Position numbers and translations under genes: made by a program. The notes below the pieces were generated by a model that was given only the letters and a program-made list of their open reading frames with translations, was not told the DNA's origin and searched no databases. DNA of 8,006 nt from Lachnospiraceae bacterium UBA6452 (GTDB lineage Bacteria > Bacillota > Clostridia > Lachnospirales > Lachnospiraceae): contig DJNY01000024.1 in NCBI GenBank assembly GCA_002441865.1, positions 1 through 8,006 on the forward strand, written 5' to 3'. Shown here one piece after another: positions 1-5,985 of the stretch (positions within the stretch are counted from its first letter, which is position 1; the number at the start of each line of letters is the position of its first letter).

Positions 1-213
1 ATTTGTGCCTTTCTTGGTATGGTATACCCATTTATCGGGAATTATGTTATGATAGAACCTGAAATGGAACAGACGGTTTTTGACTGCGATGTCTGGTTCC
101 GCGGACATTTAACCGTATTTGCACTGCTGCGTGCAGGCTGGGTTATTTTGTTTAACAAAGAAATCAAGTACTTAAAAGATGTAATGAAGCCATCGGGCAA
201 GGAGGATAAATAA
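1..213 (+). CDS. DUF2953 domain protein, C-terminal end (partial)
   Basis: The window opens inside this gene. Frame 1 is open from base 1 and reads 70 residues to a TAA at 211-213. The visible part resembles the C-terminal end of DUF2953 proteins (YtfI-like): an aromatic segment with GNYVMIEPEME, then a Phe/Gly-rich strand (VWFRGHLTVFALLRAG) and a basic tail (KYLKDVMKPSGKEDK). The function of the family is not established. It usually sits directly upstream of gerW/ytfJ, as here, where only two bases separate its stop codon from the next ATG. The gerW ribosome binding site lies inside its last codons, so the two genes are probably co-transcribed and perhaps translationally coupled. The family call rests on pattern and synteny, not on a search. 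ATG codons inside the fragment, such as the one at 19, are internal and not its true start. Confidence 0.72.
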   Translation: MCAFLGMVYPFIGNYVMIEPEMEQTVFDCDVWFRGHLTVFALLRAGWVILFNKEIKYLKDVMKPSGKEDK

Positions 214-215
214 GT

Positions 216-614
216 ATGAATAATAATTTTTCAGAAGTCGTAAGTTCCCTGTTGAGCGGTGTTGATAACTTCCTGTCTACAAAAACTGTGGTAGGACAGG
301 CAACACAGATCGGAGACACCATTATTCTGCCACTGGTAGATGTGACATTCGGTGTCGGTGCGGGTGCTGCAGCCGGTGAGCAGAAGAATTCCGGTTTTGG
401 CGGTATTACCGGTAAAATGTCTCCAAGCGCTGTTCTGGTGATCAAGAACGGACAGACAAAGCTTGTCAATGTCAGAAACCAGGATGCAGTGACAAAGATC
501 ATTGATATGATCCCTGATCTGGTGGATAAATTTACAGCGCCAAAGGAAGATGCTGATGATATGGTAAGTGATGAAAAAGCACAGGAGATCGCATTCGGAC
601 AGGATACACCGTAA
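216..614 (+). CDS. gerW: GerW family sporulation protein (YtfJ-like)
   Basis: This encodes 132 residues. The family pattern is clear: an N-terminal helical stretch ending in VDNFLSTKTVVGQ, a strand pair (GDTIILPLVDVTFGVGAG), a Gly/Ala-rich loop (residues about 48-68), the SPSAVLVIKNG strand, and a DMIPDLVDKF helix near residues 95-109. The acidic tail (residues 110-132) is less conserved. In Bacillus subtilis GerW is made in the developing spore and is needed for normal germination; its biochemical role is unknown. That this copy does the same is inference from family and neighbours. The start at 216 is supported by AAGGAGG at 199-205. The gene follows DUF2953 with a 2-base gap, as in other spore formers. 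It implies that the host makes endospores. The length is somewhat shorter than the Bacillus protein (about 150 residues). Confidence 0.9.
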   Translation: MNNNFSEVVSSLLSGVDNFLSTKTVVGQATQIGDTIILPLVDVTFGVGAGAAAGEQKNSGFGGITGKMSPSAVLVIKNGQTKLVNVRNQDAVTKIIDMIPDLVDKFTAPKEDADDMVSDEKAQEIAFGQDTP

Positions 615-627
615 TCGGCGCAGGGAT

Positions 628-660
628 GTATCGTTTGCCGGGAAAATGACATACTATAAT
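628..660 (+). promoter_or_regulatory. Possible promoter before the small membrane gene (forespore sigma-G type or sigma-A)
   Basis: CATACTA at 650-656 matches the sigma-G -10 consensus CATHMTA exactly. GTATC at 628-632 matches four of five positions of the -35 consensus GHATR, at a 17-base spacing. The same stretch contains a perfect sigma-A -10, TATAAT at 655-660, but its best -35, TTGCCG at 635-640, is only 14 bases away, which is too close. A forespore promoter would fit the gerW neighbourhood, but short motifs arise easily by chance. Confidence 0.3.
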
Positions 661-682
661 AAAAAGCCGGTGGTTATCTGTT

Positions 683-826
683 ATGAAAAGGATACTCGGC
701 ATCTGTTGTTTTGCAGTAGCGCTTGGCATACTGCTCGATCTGTTGATCGGAAATACGCTCGTAGCAGTTATTCTGATCGTACTGTTATTGTTATTGGGAT
801 ATAATCTGTTCTCCTGCGGATGCTGA
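683..826 (+). CDS. Small hydrophobic membrane protein (47 aa)
   Basis: This short gene of 47 codons plus TGA lies between gerW and the J-domain gene. It starts MKRILGICCFAVALGILLDL, continues with a short polar break (IGNT), then a second apolar run made of Leu, Ile and Val (about residues 25-38), and ends GYNLFSCGC. This predicts one long or two short membrane segments with a basic N-terminus and a Cys-rich C-terminus (two Cys at residues 8-9, two in the last four residues). A weak ribosome binding site, GGTGG at 669-673, precedes the ATG. It is co-directional with both neighbours and fills most of an otherwise empty gap. No function is known to me. I have an impression of similar short proteins with a GYNLF-type ending in related Clostridia, which is recollection only. 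The coding call rests on composition and context. Confidence 0.68.
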   Translation: MKRILGICCFAVALGILLDLLIGNTLVAVILIVLLLLLGYNLFSCGC

Positions 827-863
827 CAGGAAGCAGACTTATCAGACCGGAGGGAAAGAAGAT

Positions 864-1346
864 ATGCCGGATCTTATGCAGGAATCGGATGAAAACAAAA
901 TAAGAATTGCAAAAGAACTGTTGCTGGAAGAAGCGCACCGCCTGCAGGAAGAACGTTCCGCTTTTGAAAAAGAACGGGATAAAACGATGGAAAAGCTGAA
1001 AGAGCAGGAAAGCTTTTTTGATAAAAAGTTTAAGATCCTGGAAATGGGATTTGCACAGCTGGATGCAGACCGCAAGAGCTTTGAAGCGAAGAAACGTGCT
1101 TTTGAATACAGCAGACAGTTCTATCAGGAAAAGCAGGAAAAAGAACCGTTTTCGGAACTGGTCGAAGAAGAGGACATGCTGTTTTTCCGTGGTGTGACAC
1201 ATCCACTGGCGCTCAAGAAGCGGTATAAGGATCTGATCAAGATCTATCATCCGGATAATGCTTGCGGAGATAAATGGATCCTGCAGCAGATCAACAAAGA
1301 ATATGACCGGCTCAAAAATGTGATCACGTATCAGAGAAAAGCGTAG
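864..1346 (+). CDS. Coiled-coil protein with C-terminal J domain
   Basis: This encodes 160 residues. Residues about 10-100 are highly charged and helical, rich in Glu, Lys and Gln, and likely form a coiled coil. Residues about 105-155 form a J domain: a hydrophobic first helix (MLFFRGVTH), a basic second helix (ALKKRYKDLIKIY), the diagnostic HPD at 129-131, and a last helix (ILQQINKEYDRLKN). J domains stimulate the ATPase of DnaK/Hsp70, and the intact HPD and basic helix suggest this one can. The G/F region, zinc-finger and C-terminal domains of true DnaJ are absent, so this is a class C type J protein, with the coiled coil probably setting the client or location. GGAGGG at 849-854 supports the ATG at 864. 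It lies 37 bases after the small membrane gene and ends at a strong terminator. A link with sporulation is inference from position only. Confidence 0.82.
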   Translation: MPDLMQESDENKIRIAKELLLEEAHRLQEERSAFEKERDKTMEKLKEQESFFDKKFKILEMGFAQLDADRKSFEAKKRAFEYSRQFYQEKQEKEPFSELVEEEDMLFFRGVTHPLALKKRYKDLIKIYHPDNACGDKWILQQINKEYDRLKNVITYQRKA

Positions 1347-1378
1347 CAGATCATACTTAATTGCAGATATAAGGCATA

Positions 1379-1406
1379 AAAAAAGGAACCGTACGGTTCC
1401 TTTTTT
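1379..1406 (+). terminator. Bidirectional intrinsic terminator (perfect palindrome)
   Basis: Six A residues, the 16-base palindrome GGAACCGTACGGTTCC (1385-1400) and six T residues form a perfect 28-base inverted repeat. On either strand the RNA folds into a stem with a GUAC loop followed by a U tract. It lies between the stop of the J-domain gene (1346) and the stop of the convergent rpmB gene (1419-1421), so it can end both transcripts. Confidence 0.92.
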
Positions 1407-1418
1407 ACTGACTCATTA

Positions 1419-1604
1419 TTAAGCTCTTTCCACTTTACCGGATCTTAAACAAGATGTACAAACATGCATTGTCTTTGTAGAACCGTTAACATTACATTTC
1501 ACATTTTTAACGTTTGAGTTCCAAATGTGGTTGGATCTTCTATGAGAATGGCTTACATTATTACCAAAATGAGCACCTTTGCCACAAACATCACACTTAG
1601 CCAT
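1419..1604 (-). CDS. rpmB: Large ribosomal subunit protein bL28
   Basis: This 61-residue protein of the 50S subunit starts MAKCDVCGKGAHFGNNVSHS and carries the family signature HRRSNHIWNSN around residues 21-31. Cys pairs at 4/7 and 49/52 form a CxxC...CxxC zinc site, so this is the zinc-dependent (C+) form rather than the zinc-free paralogue some Firmicutes use under zinc limitation. The length is normal for the family. AGGAGGT (complement of 1611-1617) lies seven bases before the ATG. The gene is monocistronic: it has its own promoter at 1651-1679 and the palindromic terminator at its 3' end. Placement of rpmB divergent from the Asp23-family gene and fakA matches the arrangement in Bacillus subtilis, which supports all the calls in this neighbourhood. 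Confidence 0.97.
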   Translation of the reverse strand: MAKCDVCGKGAHFGNNVSHSHRRSNHIWNSNVKNVKCNVNGSTKTMHVCTSCLRSGKVERA

Positions 1605-1650
1605 GATAGCACCTCCTAAACTGAATAGATTCTAAACTCACAACAAGCTT

Positions 1651-1679
1651 ATTCTATCAGAAAGTTTTTTTAAATGCAA
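1651..1679 (-). promoter_or_regulatory. Sigma-A type promoter of rpmB
   Basis: Read on the - strand, TTGCAT (complement of 1674-1679) and TAGAAT (complement of 1651-1656) are separated by 17 bases. Both boxes match the housekeeping consensus in five of six and four or five of six positions. Transcription would start near 1644, giving a leader of about 40 bases with the AGGAGGT ribosome binding site. A run of A residues fills the spacer, and A tracts lie upstream of the -35. Confidence 0.8.
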
Positions 1680-1693
1680 TAACAAATTATCCA

Positions 1694-1758
1694 TTTTTTG
1701 ATCTTTTTTCCTGTTTTTCCATGGAAATTTGATTTTCTGGTTCCCTTTTTCCGAAAAA
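1694..1758. other. Array of A/T tracts between divergent promoters (possible curved DNA)
   Basis: Homopolymer tracts of 5-6 T lie at 1694-1699, 1704-1709 and 1714-1718, with AAATTT at 1725-1730, T tracts at 1733-1736 and 1746-1750, and A5 at 1754-1758. The first four have centres about 10-11 bases apart, close to one helical turn, which is the pattern of intrinsically bent DNA or of an UP-element upstream of the rpmB promoter. The divergent intergenic region (1605-1842) contains no gene that I can support. Confidence 0.45.
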
Positions 1759-1769
1759 CAGGGTATAAT
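1741..1769 (+). promoter_or_regulatory. Probable promoter of the Asp23/fakA/recG operon
   Basis: A perfect -10 hexamer TATAAT lies at 1764-1769. At the ideal 17-base spacing the -35 position reads TTCCCT (1741-1746), which is a poor match, so the promoter may be weak or need an activator. The start would be near 1776, leaving a leader of about 67 bases before the ATG at 1843. Confidence 0.6.
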
Positions 1770-1780
1770 CACTATGATGT

Positions 1781-1814
1781 CTTTTCCTGTTCGCATTTAT
1801 GATGCACGGAAGGG
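1781..1814 (+). other. Possible hairpin in the operon leader RNA
   Basis: CTTTTCC (1781-1787) can pair with GGAAGGG (1808-1814), including two G:U pairs, and GCAT (1793-1796) with ATGC (1802-1805) inside it around a five-base loop. It falls just after the predicted transcription start and before the ribosome binding site. It could stabilise the 5' end of the mRNA. It is not a known riboswitch class, and no U tract follows, so it is not a terminator. Confidence 0.3.
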
Positions 1815-1842
1815 CAGACGCAAATAAAAGGAGGATACATGC

Positions 1843-2199
1843 ATGAAGACAATGATGAATACACATCTTGGCAATATCTCTATAGATAGTGATGTAATTG
1901 CAAATTACGCAGGAAGCGTTGCAATCGAATGTATCGGCGTCGTTGGAATGGCTAGTGTCAATGTCAAAGACGGTCTGGTTAAATTATTAAAGTTAAACGA
2001 TTTATCCCGAGGTGTTACAGTACATGTGGATAATGCAGGGCTGACAATCGATTTTCATCTGATCGTAGCATATGGTGTTAATATTCTGGCGGTTTCAGAT
2101 AATCTGATCAGCAATGTCAAATACAAAGTAGAAGAATTTACGGGCTTTCCGGTTGAAAAGATCAATATATTTGTGGAAGGTGTCAGAGTAATTGACTAG
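1843..2199 (+). CDS. Asp23/Gls24 family envelope stress response protein (YloU-like)
   Basis: This encodes 118 residues. Asp23/Gls24 features run the whole length: LGNISIDSDVIANYAGSVA near the N-terminus, the CIGVVGMASVNVKDG segment around residues 27-42, the strand VTVHVDNAGLTIDFHLIVAYGVNI, and VKYKVEEFTGFPVEKINIFVEGVRV at the end. Members are small cytoplasmic or membrane-associated proteins linked to envelope or alkaline stress; the molecular role is unsettled. This copy corresponds by position to Bacillus YloU, between rpmB and fakA. AGGAGG at 1829-1834, eight bases away, selects the ATG at 1843 over in-frame ATGs at 1852 and 1855. An overlapping out-of-frame ATG at 1839 reads only 16 codons. 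The stop lies 15 bases before the fakA start, so the two genes are very probably co-transcribed. Confidence 0.93.
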   Translation: MKTMMNTHLGNISIDSDVIANYAGSVAIECIGVVGMASVNVKDGLVKLLKLNDLSRGVTVHVDNAGLTIDFHLIVAYGVNILAVSDNLISNVKYKVEEFTGFPVEKINIFVEGVRVID

Positions 2200-2214
2200 A
2201 GGAGGAAAAAGAAC

Positions 2215-3879
2215 GTGTCACGAAATCAATTAGATGCTAAGATGTTTAAAGCAATGTTCTTGGCAGGTGCTAAAAATCTGGAGTCTAAAAAGGAATATAT
2301 CAACGAACTGAATGTATTCCCTGTCCCGGATGGCGATACCGGTACAAATATGACGCTGACCATTATGTCCGCTGCAAAAGAAGTAGCTGCACTGGATGAA
2401 AATGCAACATTAAAAGAACTTTCCAAGGCAATCTCTTCCGGATCCCTCAGAGGTGCCAGAGGTAACTCAGGTGTTATCCTGTCACAGCTTCTGCGTGGAC
2501 TCTGTAAGGTGATCGGTGCTACAGAAGGCGAGATCACGGTTGATGTACTGGTTGCTGCATTTGAGAAAGCGGTAGAGAGTGCTTATAAAGCAGTTATGAA
2601 GCCAAAGGAAGGAACGATCCTTACCGTGGCAAAGGGTGCTTATGAAAAAGCGGCTGAATATGCAGGCACAGAAGATATGGATGTGTTTATCGATGCGATC
2701 ATCGTGTATGCACAGGAAGTGCTGGATAAAACACCGGATATGCTTCCTGTTCTGAAACAGGCAGGTGTAGTGGATTCCGGCGGACAGGGTCTTCTGGAGG
2801 TACTGAAAGGTGCGCAGAAGGCGTTCCGCGGCGAAGAACTGGATCTGAGCATCGATATGACCAAAACACCGGTAAAACGCAATAATATCGATACATCCGA
2901 TGTAGAGACATCTGATATCAGATTCGGATACTGTACAGAGTTTATCGTGCTGCTTGGCAATAAAACATTTACTGCAAAACAGGAACAGGATTTTAAATCT
3001 TATCTGGAGTCTATCGGAGATTCTATCGTGCTTGTTGCAGATGATGATGTCGTTAAGGTACATGTACATACCAACGACCCGGGTCTTGCGATCCAGCGGG
3101 CGCTGACGTATGGTGCACTTTCCAATATGAAGATCGACAATATGCGTTTAGAGCACGAAGAGAAGCTGTTTAAGGAAGCTGAGAAGAAAGAAGCCGCAAA
3201 GCCGGCGCAGCCACAGAAAGAATATGGTTTTATCAGTGTTTCCATCGGAGAAGGCTTAAATGAGATATTTAAAGATCTTGGTGTGGATAAAGTCATTGCA
3301 GGCGGACAGACGATGAATCCGAGTACAGAAGACATTCTCGGTGCGATCGATGAAGTCAATGCAAAAACGATTTATGTATTCCCGAATAATAAAAACATTG
3401 TCATGGCTGCCAATCAGGCGCGCGATCTGACAGAAGACAAAGAGATCATTGTCGTACCGAGTAAGAATATCCCACAGGGTATAGCAGCGATCATCAACTT
3501 TATGCCGGATATGTCAGGTGAAGAAAACCTGAAAAATATGTGTGCTGAAATGGAAAATGTCAGCACAGGTCAGGTAACATATGCAGTACGTGATACAGAG
3601 ATTGACGGAAAGACTATCAAAGAAAACGATATTATGGGTATCGGTGACAAGACGATCCTGGCAGTCGGCTCCAAGATCGCAGATACAACACTTGAAATGG
3701 TTGCTGAAATGATGAAGGAAACAGATGCAGAGCTTCTGAGCGTATATTATGGCGAGGATATCAAGAAAGAAGAAGCGGAAGAACTGCAGAAAGCGCTGGA
3801 AGAAGCATATCCTGACTGCGATGTGGAACTGCAGTATGGTGGTCAGCCGATCTATTACTATGTGATCTCAGCCGAATAA
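2215..3879 (+). CDS. fakA: Fatty acid kinase catalytic subunit FakA (YloV/DAK2 family)
   Basis: FakA phosphorylates fatty acids held by a FakB (DegV) protein, making acyl-phosphate for phospholipid synthesis in the cytoplasm. The protein has 554 residues, the usual length. The N-terminal DhaL-type ATP-binding domain (about 1-200) shows PVPDGDTGTNM at 36-46 with the Mg-binding Asp residues 39 and 41, SLRGARGNSGVILSQ at 77-91, and DSGGQG at 187-192. The middle domain has Cys240 and an HVH pair (His283, His285); the equivalent Cys and two His of Staphylococcus aureus FakA bind zinc. A Lys/Ala/Pro/Gln-rich linker at about 323-336 leads to the C-terminal domain of FakB-like fold. The start is GTG, supported by GGAGG at 2201-2205, and agrees with the family N-terminus. 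The gene is 15 bases after the Asp23-family gene. A DegV/FakB partner lies two genes downstream, which strengthens the functional call. Confidence 0.95.
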   Translation: MSRNQLDAKMFKAMFLAGAKNLESKKEYINELNVFPVPDGDTGTNMTLTIMSAAKEVAALDENATLKELSKAISSGSLRGARGNSGVILSQLLRGLCKVIGATEGEITVDVLVAAFEKAVESAYKAVMKPKEGTILTVAKGAYEKAAEYAGTEDMDVFIDAIIVYAQEVLDKTPDMLPVLKQAGVVDSGGQGLLEVLKGAQKAFRGEELDLSIDMTKTPVKRNNIDTSDVETSDIRFGYCTEFIVLLGNKTFTAKQEQDFKSYLESIGDSIVLVADDDVVKVHVHTNDPGLAIQRALTYGALSNMKIDNMRLEHEEKLFKEAEKKEAAKPAQPQKEYGFISVSIGEGLNEIFKDLGVDKVIAGGQTMNPSTEDILGAIDEVNAKTIYVFPNNKNIVMAANQARDLTEDKEIIVVPSKNIPQGIAAIINFMPDMSGEENLKNMCAEMENVSTGQVTYAVRDTEIDGKTIKENDIMGIGDKTILAVGSKIADTTLEMVAEMMKETDAELLSVYYGEDIKKEEAEELQKALEEAYPDCDVELQYGGQPIYYYVISAE

Positions 3880-3888
3880 GGAATAGAA

Positions 3889-5952
3889 ATGGATTTAACA
3901 AAGTCTGTTATGGAATTAAAGGGCATCGGTGAAAAAAACGCTGCCCTTTTTCATAAACTGAATATTGAGACGGTAGAGGATCTTCTTTATCATTTTCCAA
4001 AGTCTTATGAAAGTCTGCCTCCGGTCATGTCAGTGCAGGAAGCAAAAGAGCAGCAGATCTCAGATCCTTCCATTCTGGCTGCAGTAAAAAGCACGCCTGT
4101 TCCTGTGCATGTCAGGAACCTGTCTATCCTGAAGCTGCAGGCAGAGGATGAGAAGGGGGCACTTCTTCAGATCTCGTTTTTTAACATGCCTTATCTGAAA
4201 AATACACTGAAAGCAGGAACACAATACGTTTTTCACGGGGCGGTCCAGGAAAAGGGCGGCGCTCTTTTTATGAGCCATCCAAAGCTTTATCAGCCGGTGG
4301 AATACCAGAAGCTGCAAGGACAGCTGCTGCCTGTTTATGCCAGGACAAAAGGATTGACCAATCAGTCGATCTCCAAGTATGTCCGGCAGGTGCTGGAAAA
4401 TATGCCGGATCTCCCGGAAACGCTTCCGCCGGATCTTTGTGAAAAGTATCATTTTTGTTCCGCGAAGGAAGCCTTATATACAATTCATTTTCCGCAAAAT
4501 ACAGAAAGTCTTGCAAACGCCAGAAAACGCTTTTCTTATGAAGAGTTTTTGCTGTTCTTACTTTCCATGAAACTGCAGCAGGCAGGAATAGAGCATAAAA
4601 ATGCCTGCCCGATGATTGAAACGGCGGATCCGGAAAGACTGTTGGAACAGCTTCCTTATGAACTGACTGCATCCCAGAAAGAAGCATATGCCGGCTTAAA
4701 AGAAGAAATGCTGCAGGGGACATGTATCAACAGGCTGTTGCAGGGGGATGTCGGAAGCGGCAAAACGATCATTGCGGTGCTTGTGATGCTGCTCTGTGTT
4801 TCCAACGGCTATCAGGCGGCCATGATGGCGCCTACGGAAGTGCTTGCCGTGCAGCATTATGAAATGCTCTGTAATATGACAAAGCAGTATGGCCTTGCAT
4901 TTCGTCCCGCACTTCTGGTAGGTTCCCAGACCGCAAAACAGAAACGGGATATTTACGAAAAGATCGCAGACGGCAGTCTGAATGTCGTGATCGGAACGCA
5001 TGCGGTCATTCAGGATAATGTTATATTTAAAAATCTGGCACTTGTGATCACGGACGAACAGCACAGATTCGGTGTCCGGCAGCGAGAAACACTTTCTGAC
5101 AAAGGAAACGGGATGGCACATACGATCGTCATGAGTGCAACGCCGATCCCCCGTTCTCTGGCGATCATATTATACGGTGATATGGAAGTGACACAGCTGA
5201 AGGAGCTTCCGGCGAAAAGACTGCCGGTCAAAAACTGCGTGGTCAACCAGAGCTACAGGCAGACTGCCTACCAGTTTATGCAAAAAGAAGTCGATGCAGG
5301 ACACCAGGTTTATATCATCTGTCCGATGGCAGAGCCGGGGGTTATGGATGGACTTGAAAATGTAGTAGACTATTCCAGAACGATACAGGCATATTTTTCG
5401 CCGCAGACAAGAATTGCCTATCTGCACGGCAAAATGCGTCCGAAGTTGAAAAATGAGATCATGACAAGATTTGCGGCGGGAGAGATTGATATTCTCGTTT
5501 CCACAACGGTGATCGAGGTGGGGATCAATGTGCCGAATGCAACTGTTATGATGGTCGAAAATGCAGAGCGGTTCGGGCTTGCAACCCTGCATCAGATCCG
5601 TGGCAGGGTCGGCAGATCCGATCTGCAGTCTTACTGTATTTTCATGGAAACGGCAGAAAAGAAAAAGCAGAATGAAAGACTGGCGATCTTAAACAGAACC
5701 AATGACGGCTTTGAGATTGCGAATGCCGATCTGAAGCTGCGTGGCCCGGGTGATTTTATGGGTATCCAGCAGAGCGGTGCGTTTGCTTTCCGTTTTGCGG
5801 ATGTTTATCAGGACAGTGCCCTTTTGATGGATGCGGCGGCGGATGCTGCCAAAATTTTGAAAAGTAACTCTTTACTTCTTTCGGATTCTCATTTACCATT
5901 AAAAAGGAAATTGGAAAGCTATCAGACGCATGGATATCTGCATGTTTTATAA
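3889..5952 (+). CDS. recG: ATP-dependent DNA helicase RecG
   Basis: RecG unwinds Holliday junctions and stalled replication forks. The 687 residues match the usual length. An N-terminal helix-hairpin-like segment (GIGEKNAALFHKLNIETVEDL, about 13-33) leads to the OB-fold wedge domain (about 60-160) that grips branched DNA. Helicase motifs follow in order: Walker A GDVGSGKT at 286-293, DEQH at 389-392 (the RecG form of DEAD/H), SATPIPR at 416-422, STTVIEVGINVPNA from 538, and QIRGRVGRSD from 569. The C-terminal translocation motif includes LKLRGPGDFMGIQQSG at 615-630. No key residue is missing. The ATG is nine bases after the fakA stop, with AAGGA at 3878-3882 overlapping that stop codon, so translation may be coupled. 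Bacillus subtilis also has recG downstream of fakA, there with the sda genes between, which are absent here. Confidence 0.98.
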   Translation: MDLTKSVMELKGIGEKNAALFHKLNIETVEDLLYHFPKSYESLPPVMSVQEAKEQQISDPSILAAVKSTPVPVHVRNLSILKLQAEDEKGALLQISFFNMPYLKNTLKAGTQYVFHGAVQEKGGALFMSHPKLYQPVEYQKLQGQLLPVYARTKGLTNQSISKYVRQVLENMPDLPETLPPDLCEKYHFCSAKEALYTIHFPQNTESLANARKRFSYEEFLLFLLSMKLQQAGIEHKNACPMIETADPERLLEQLPYELTASQKEAYAGLKEEMLQGTCINRLLQGDVGSGKTIIAVLVMLLCVSNGYQAAMMAPTEVLAVQHYEMLCNMTKQYGLAFRPALLVGSQTAKQKRDIYEKIADGSLNVVIGTHAVIQDNVIFKNLALVITDEQHRFGVRQRETLSDKGNGMAHTIVMSATPIPRSLAIILYGDMEVTQLKELPAKRLPVKNCVVNQSYRQTAYQFMQKEVDAGHQVYIICPMAEPGVMDGLENVVDYSRTIQAYFSPQTRIAYLHGKMRPKLKNEIMTRFAAGEIDILVSTTVIEVGINVPNATVMMVENAERFGLATLHQIRGRVGRSDLQSYCIFMETAEKKKQNERLAILNRTNDGFEIANADLKLRGPGDFMGIQQSGAFAFRFADVYQDSALLMDAAADAAKILKSNSLLLSDSHLPLKRKLESYQTHGYLHVL

Positions 5953-5970
5953 AGCCTTTCCGGTTCAAAT

Positions 5971-5977
5971 AGGGAGG
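5971..5977 (+). promoter_or_regulatory. Ribosome binding site that favours a TTG start for degV
   Basis: AGGGAGG ends only two bases before the ATG at 5980, too close for normal initiation, but eight bases before an in-frame TTG at 5986. The resulting N-terminus, MKKIAIMTDSNSG, is also the typical beginning of DegV proteins. This makes TTG the better start. Confidence 0.7.
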
Positions 5978-5985
5978 AAATGAAA

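Noticed and set aside
603..640. Possible terminator after gerW
   Set aside because: Only weak pairings exist (GATACA with TGTATC, CGGC with GCCG) and no T tract follows, so transcription probably continues into the small membrane gene.
164..652. A 162-codon frame on the - strand over gerW
   Set aside because: It is Ser/Pro/Thr-rich low-complexity translation opposite a gene with clear GerW features, so it is a shadow frame.
568..804. A 78-codon + strand frame overlapping the gerW end and the small membrane gene
   Set aside because: It is Arg/Ser/Tyr-rich with no domain. The competing frame at 683-826 has a coherent membrane-protein pattern, and gerW covers its start.
1839..1889. An overlapping 16-codon frame starting at an ATG four bases before the Asp23-family start
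   Set aside because: The ribosome binding site is only four bases away, while the spacing to the ATG at 1843 is ideal. It is probably incidental to the ATGCATG sequence.
2482..3069. A 195-codon frame on the - strand inside fakA
   Set aside because: It is antisense to a conserved kinase domain, rich in Cys, His and Ile as expected from reverse reading, and has no family resemblance.
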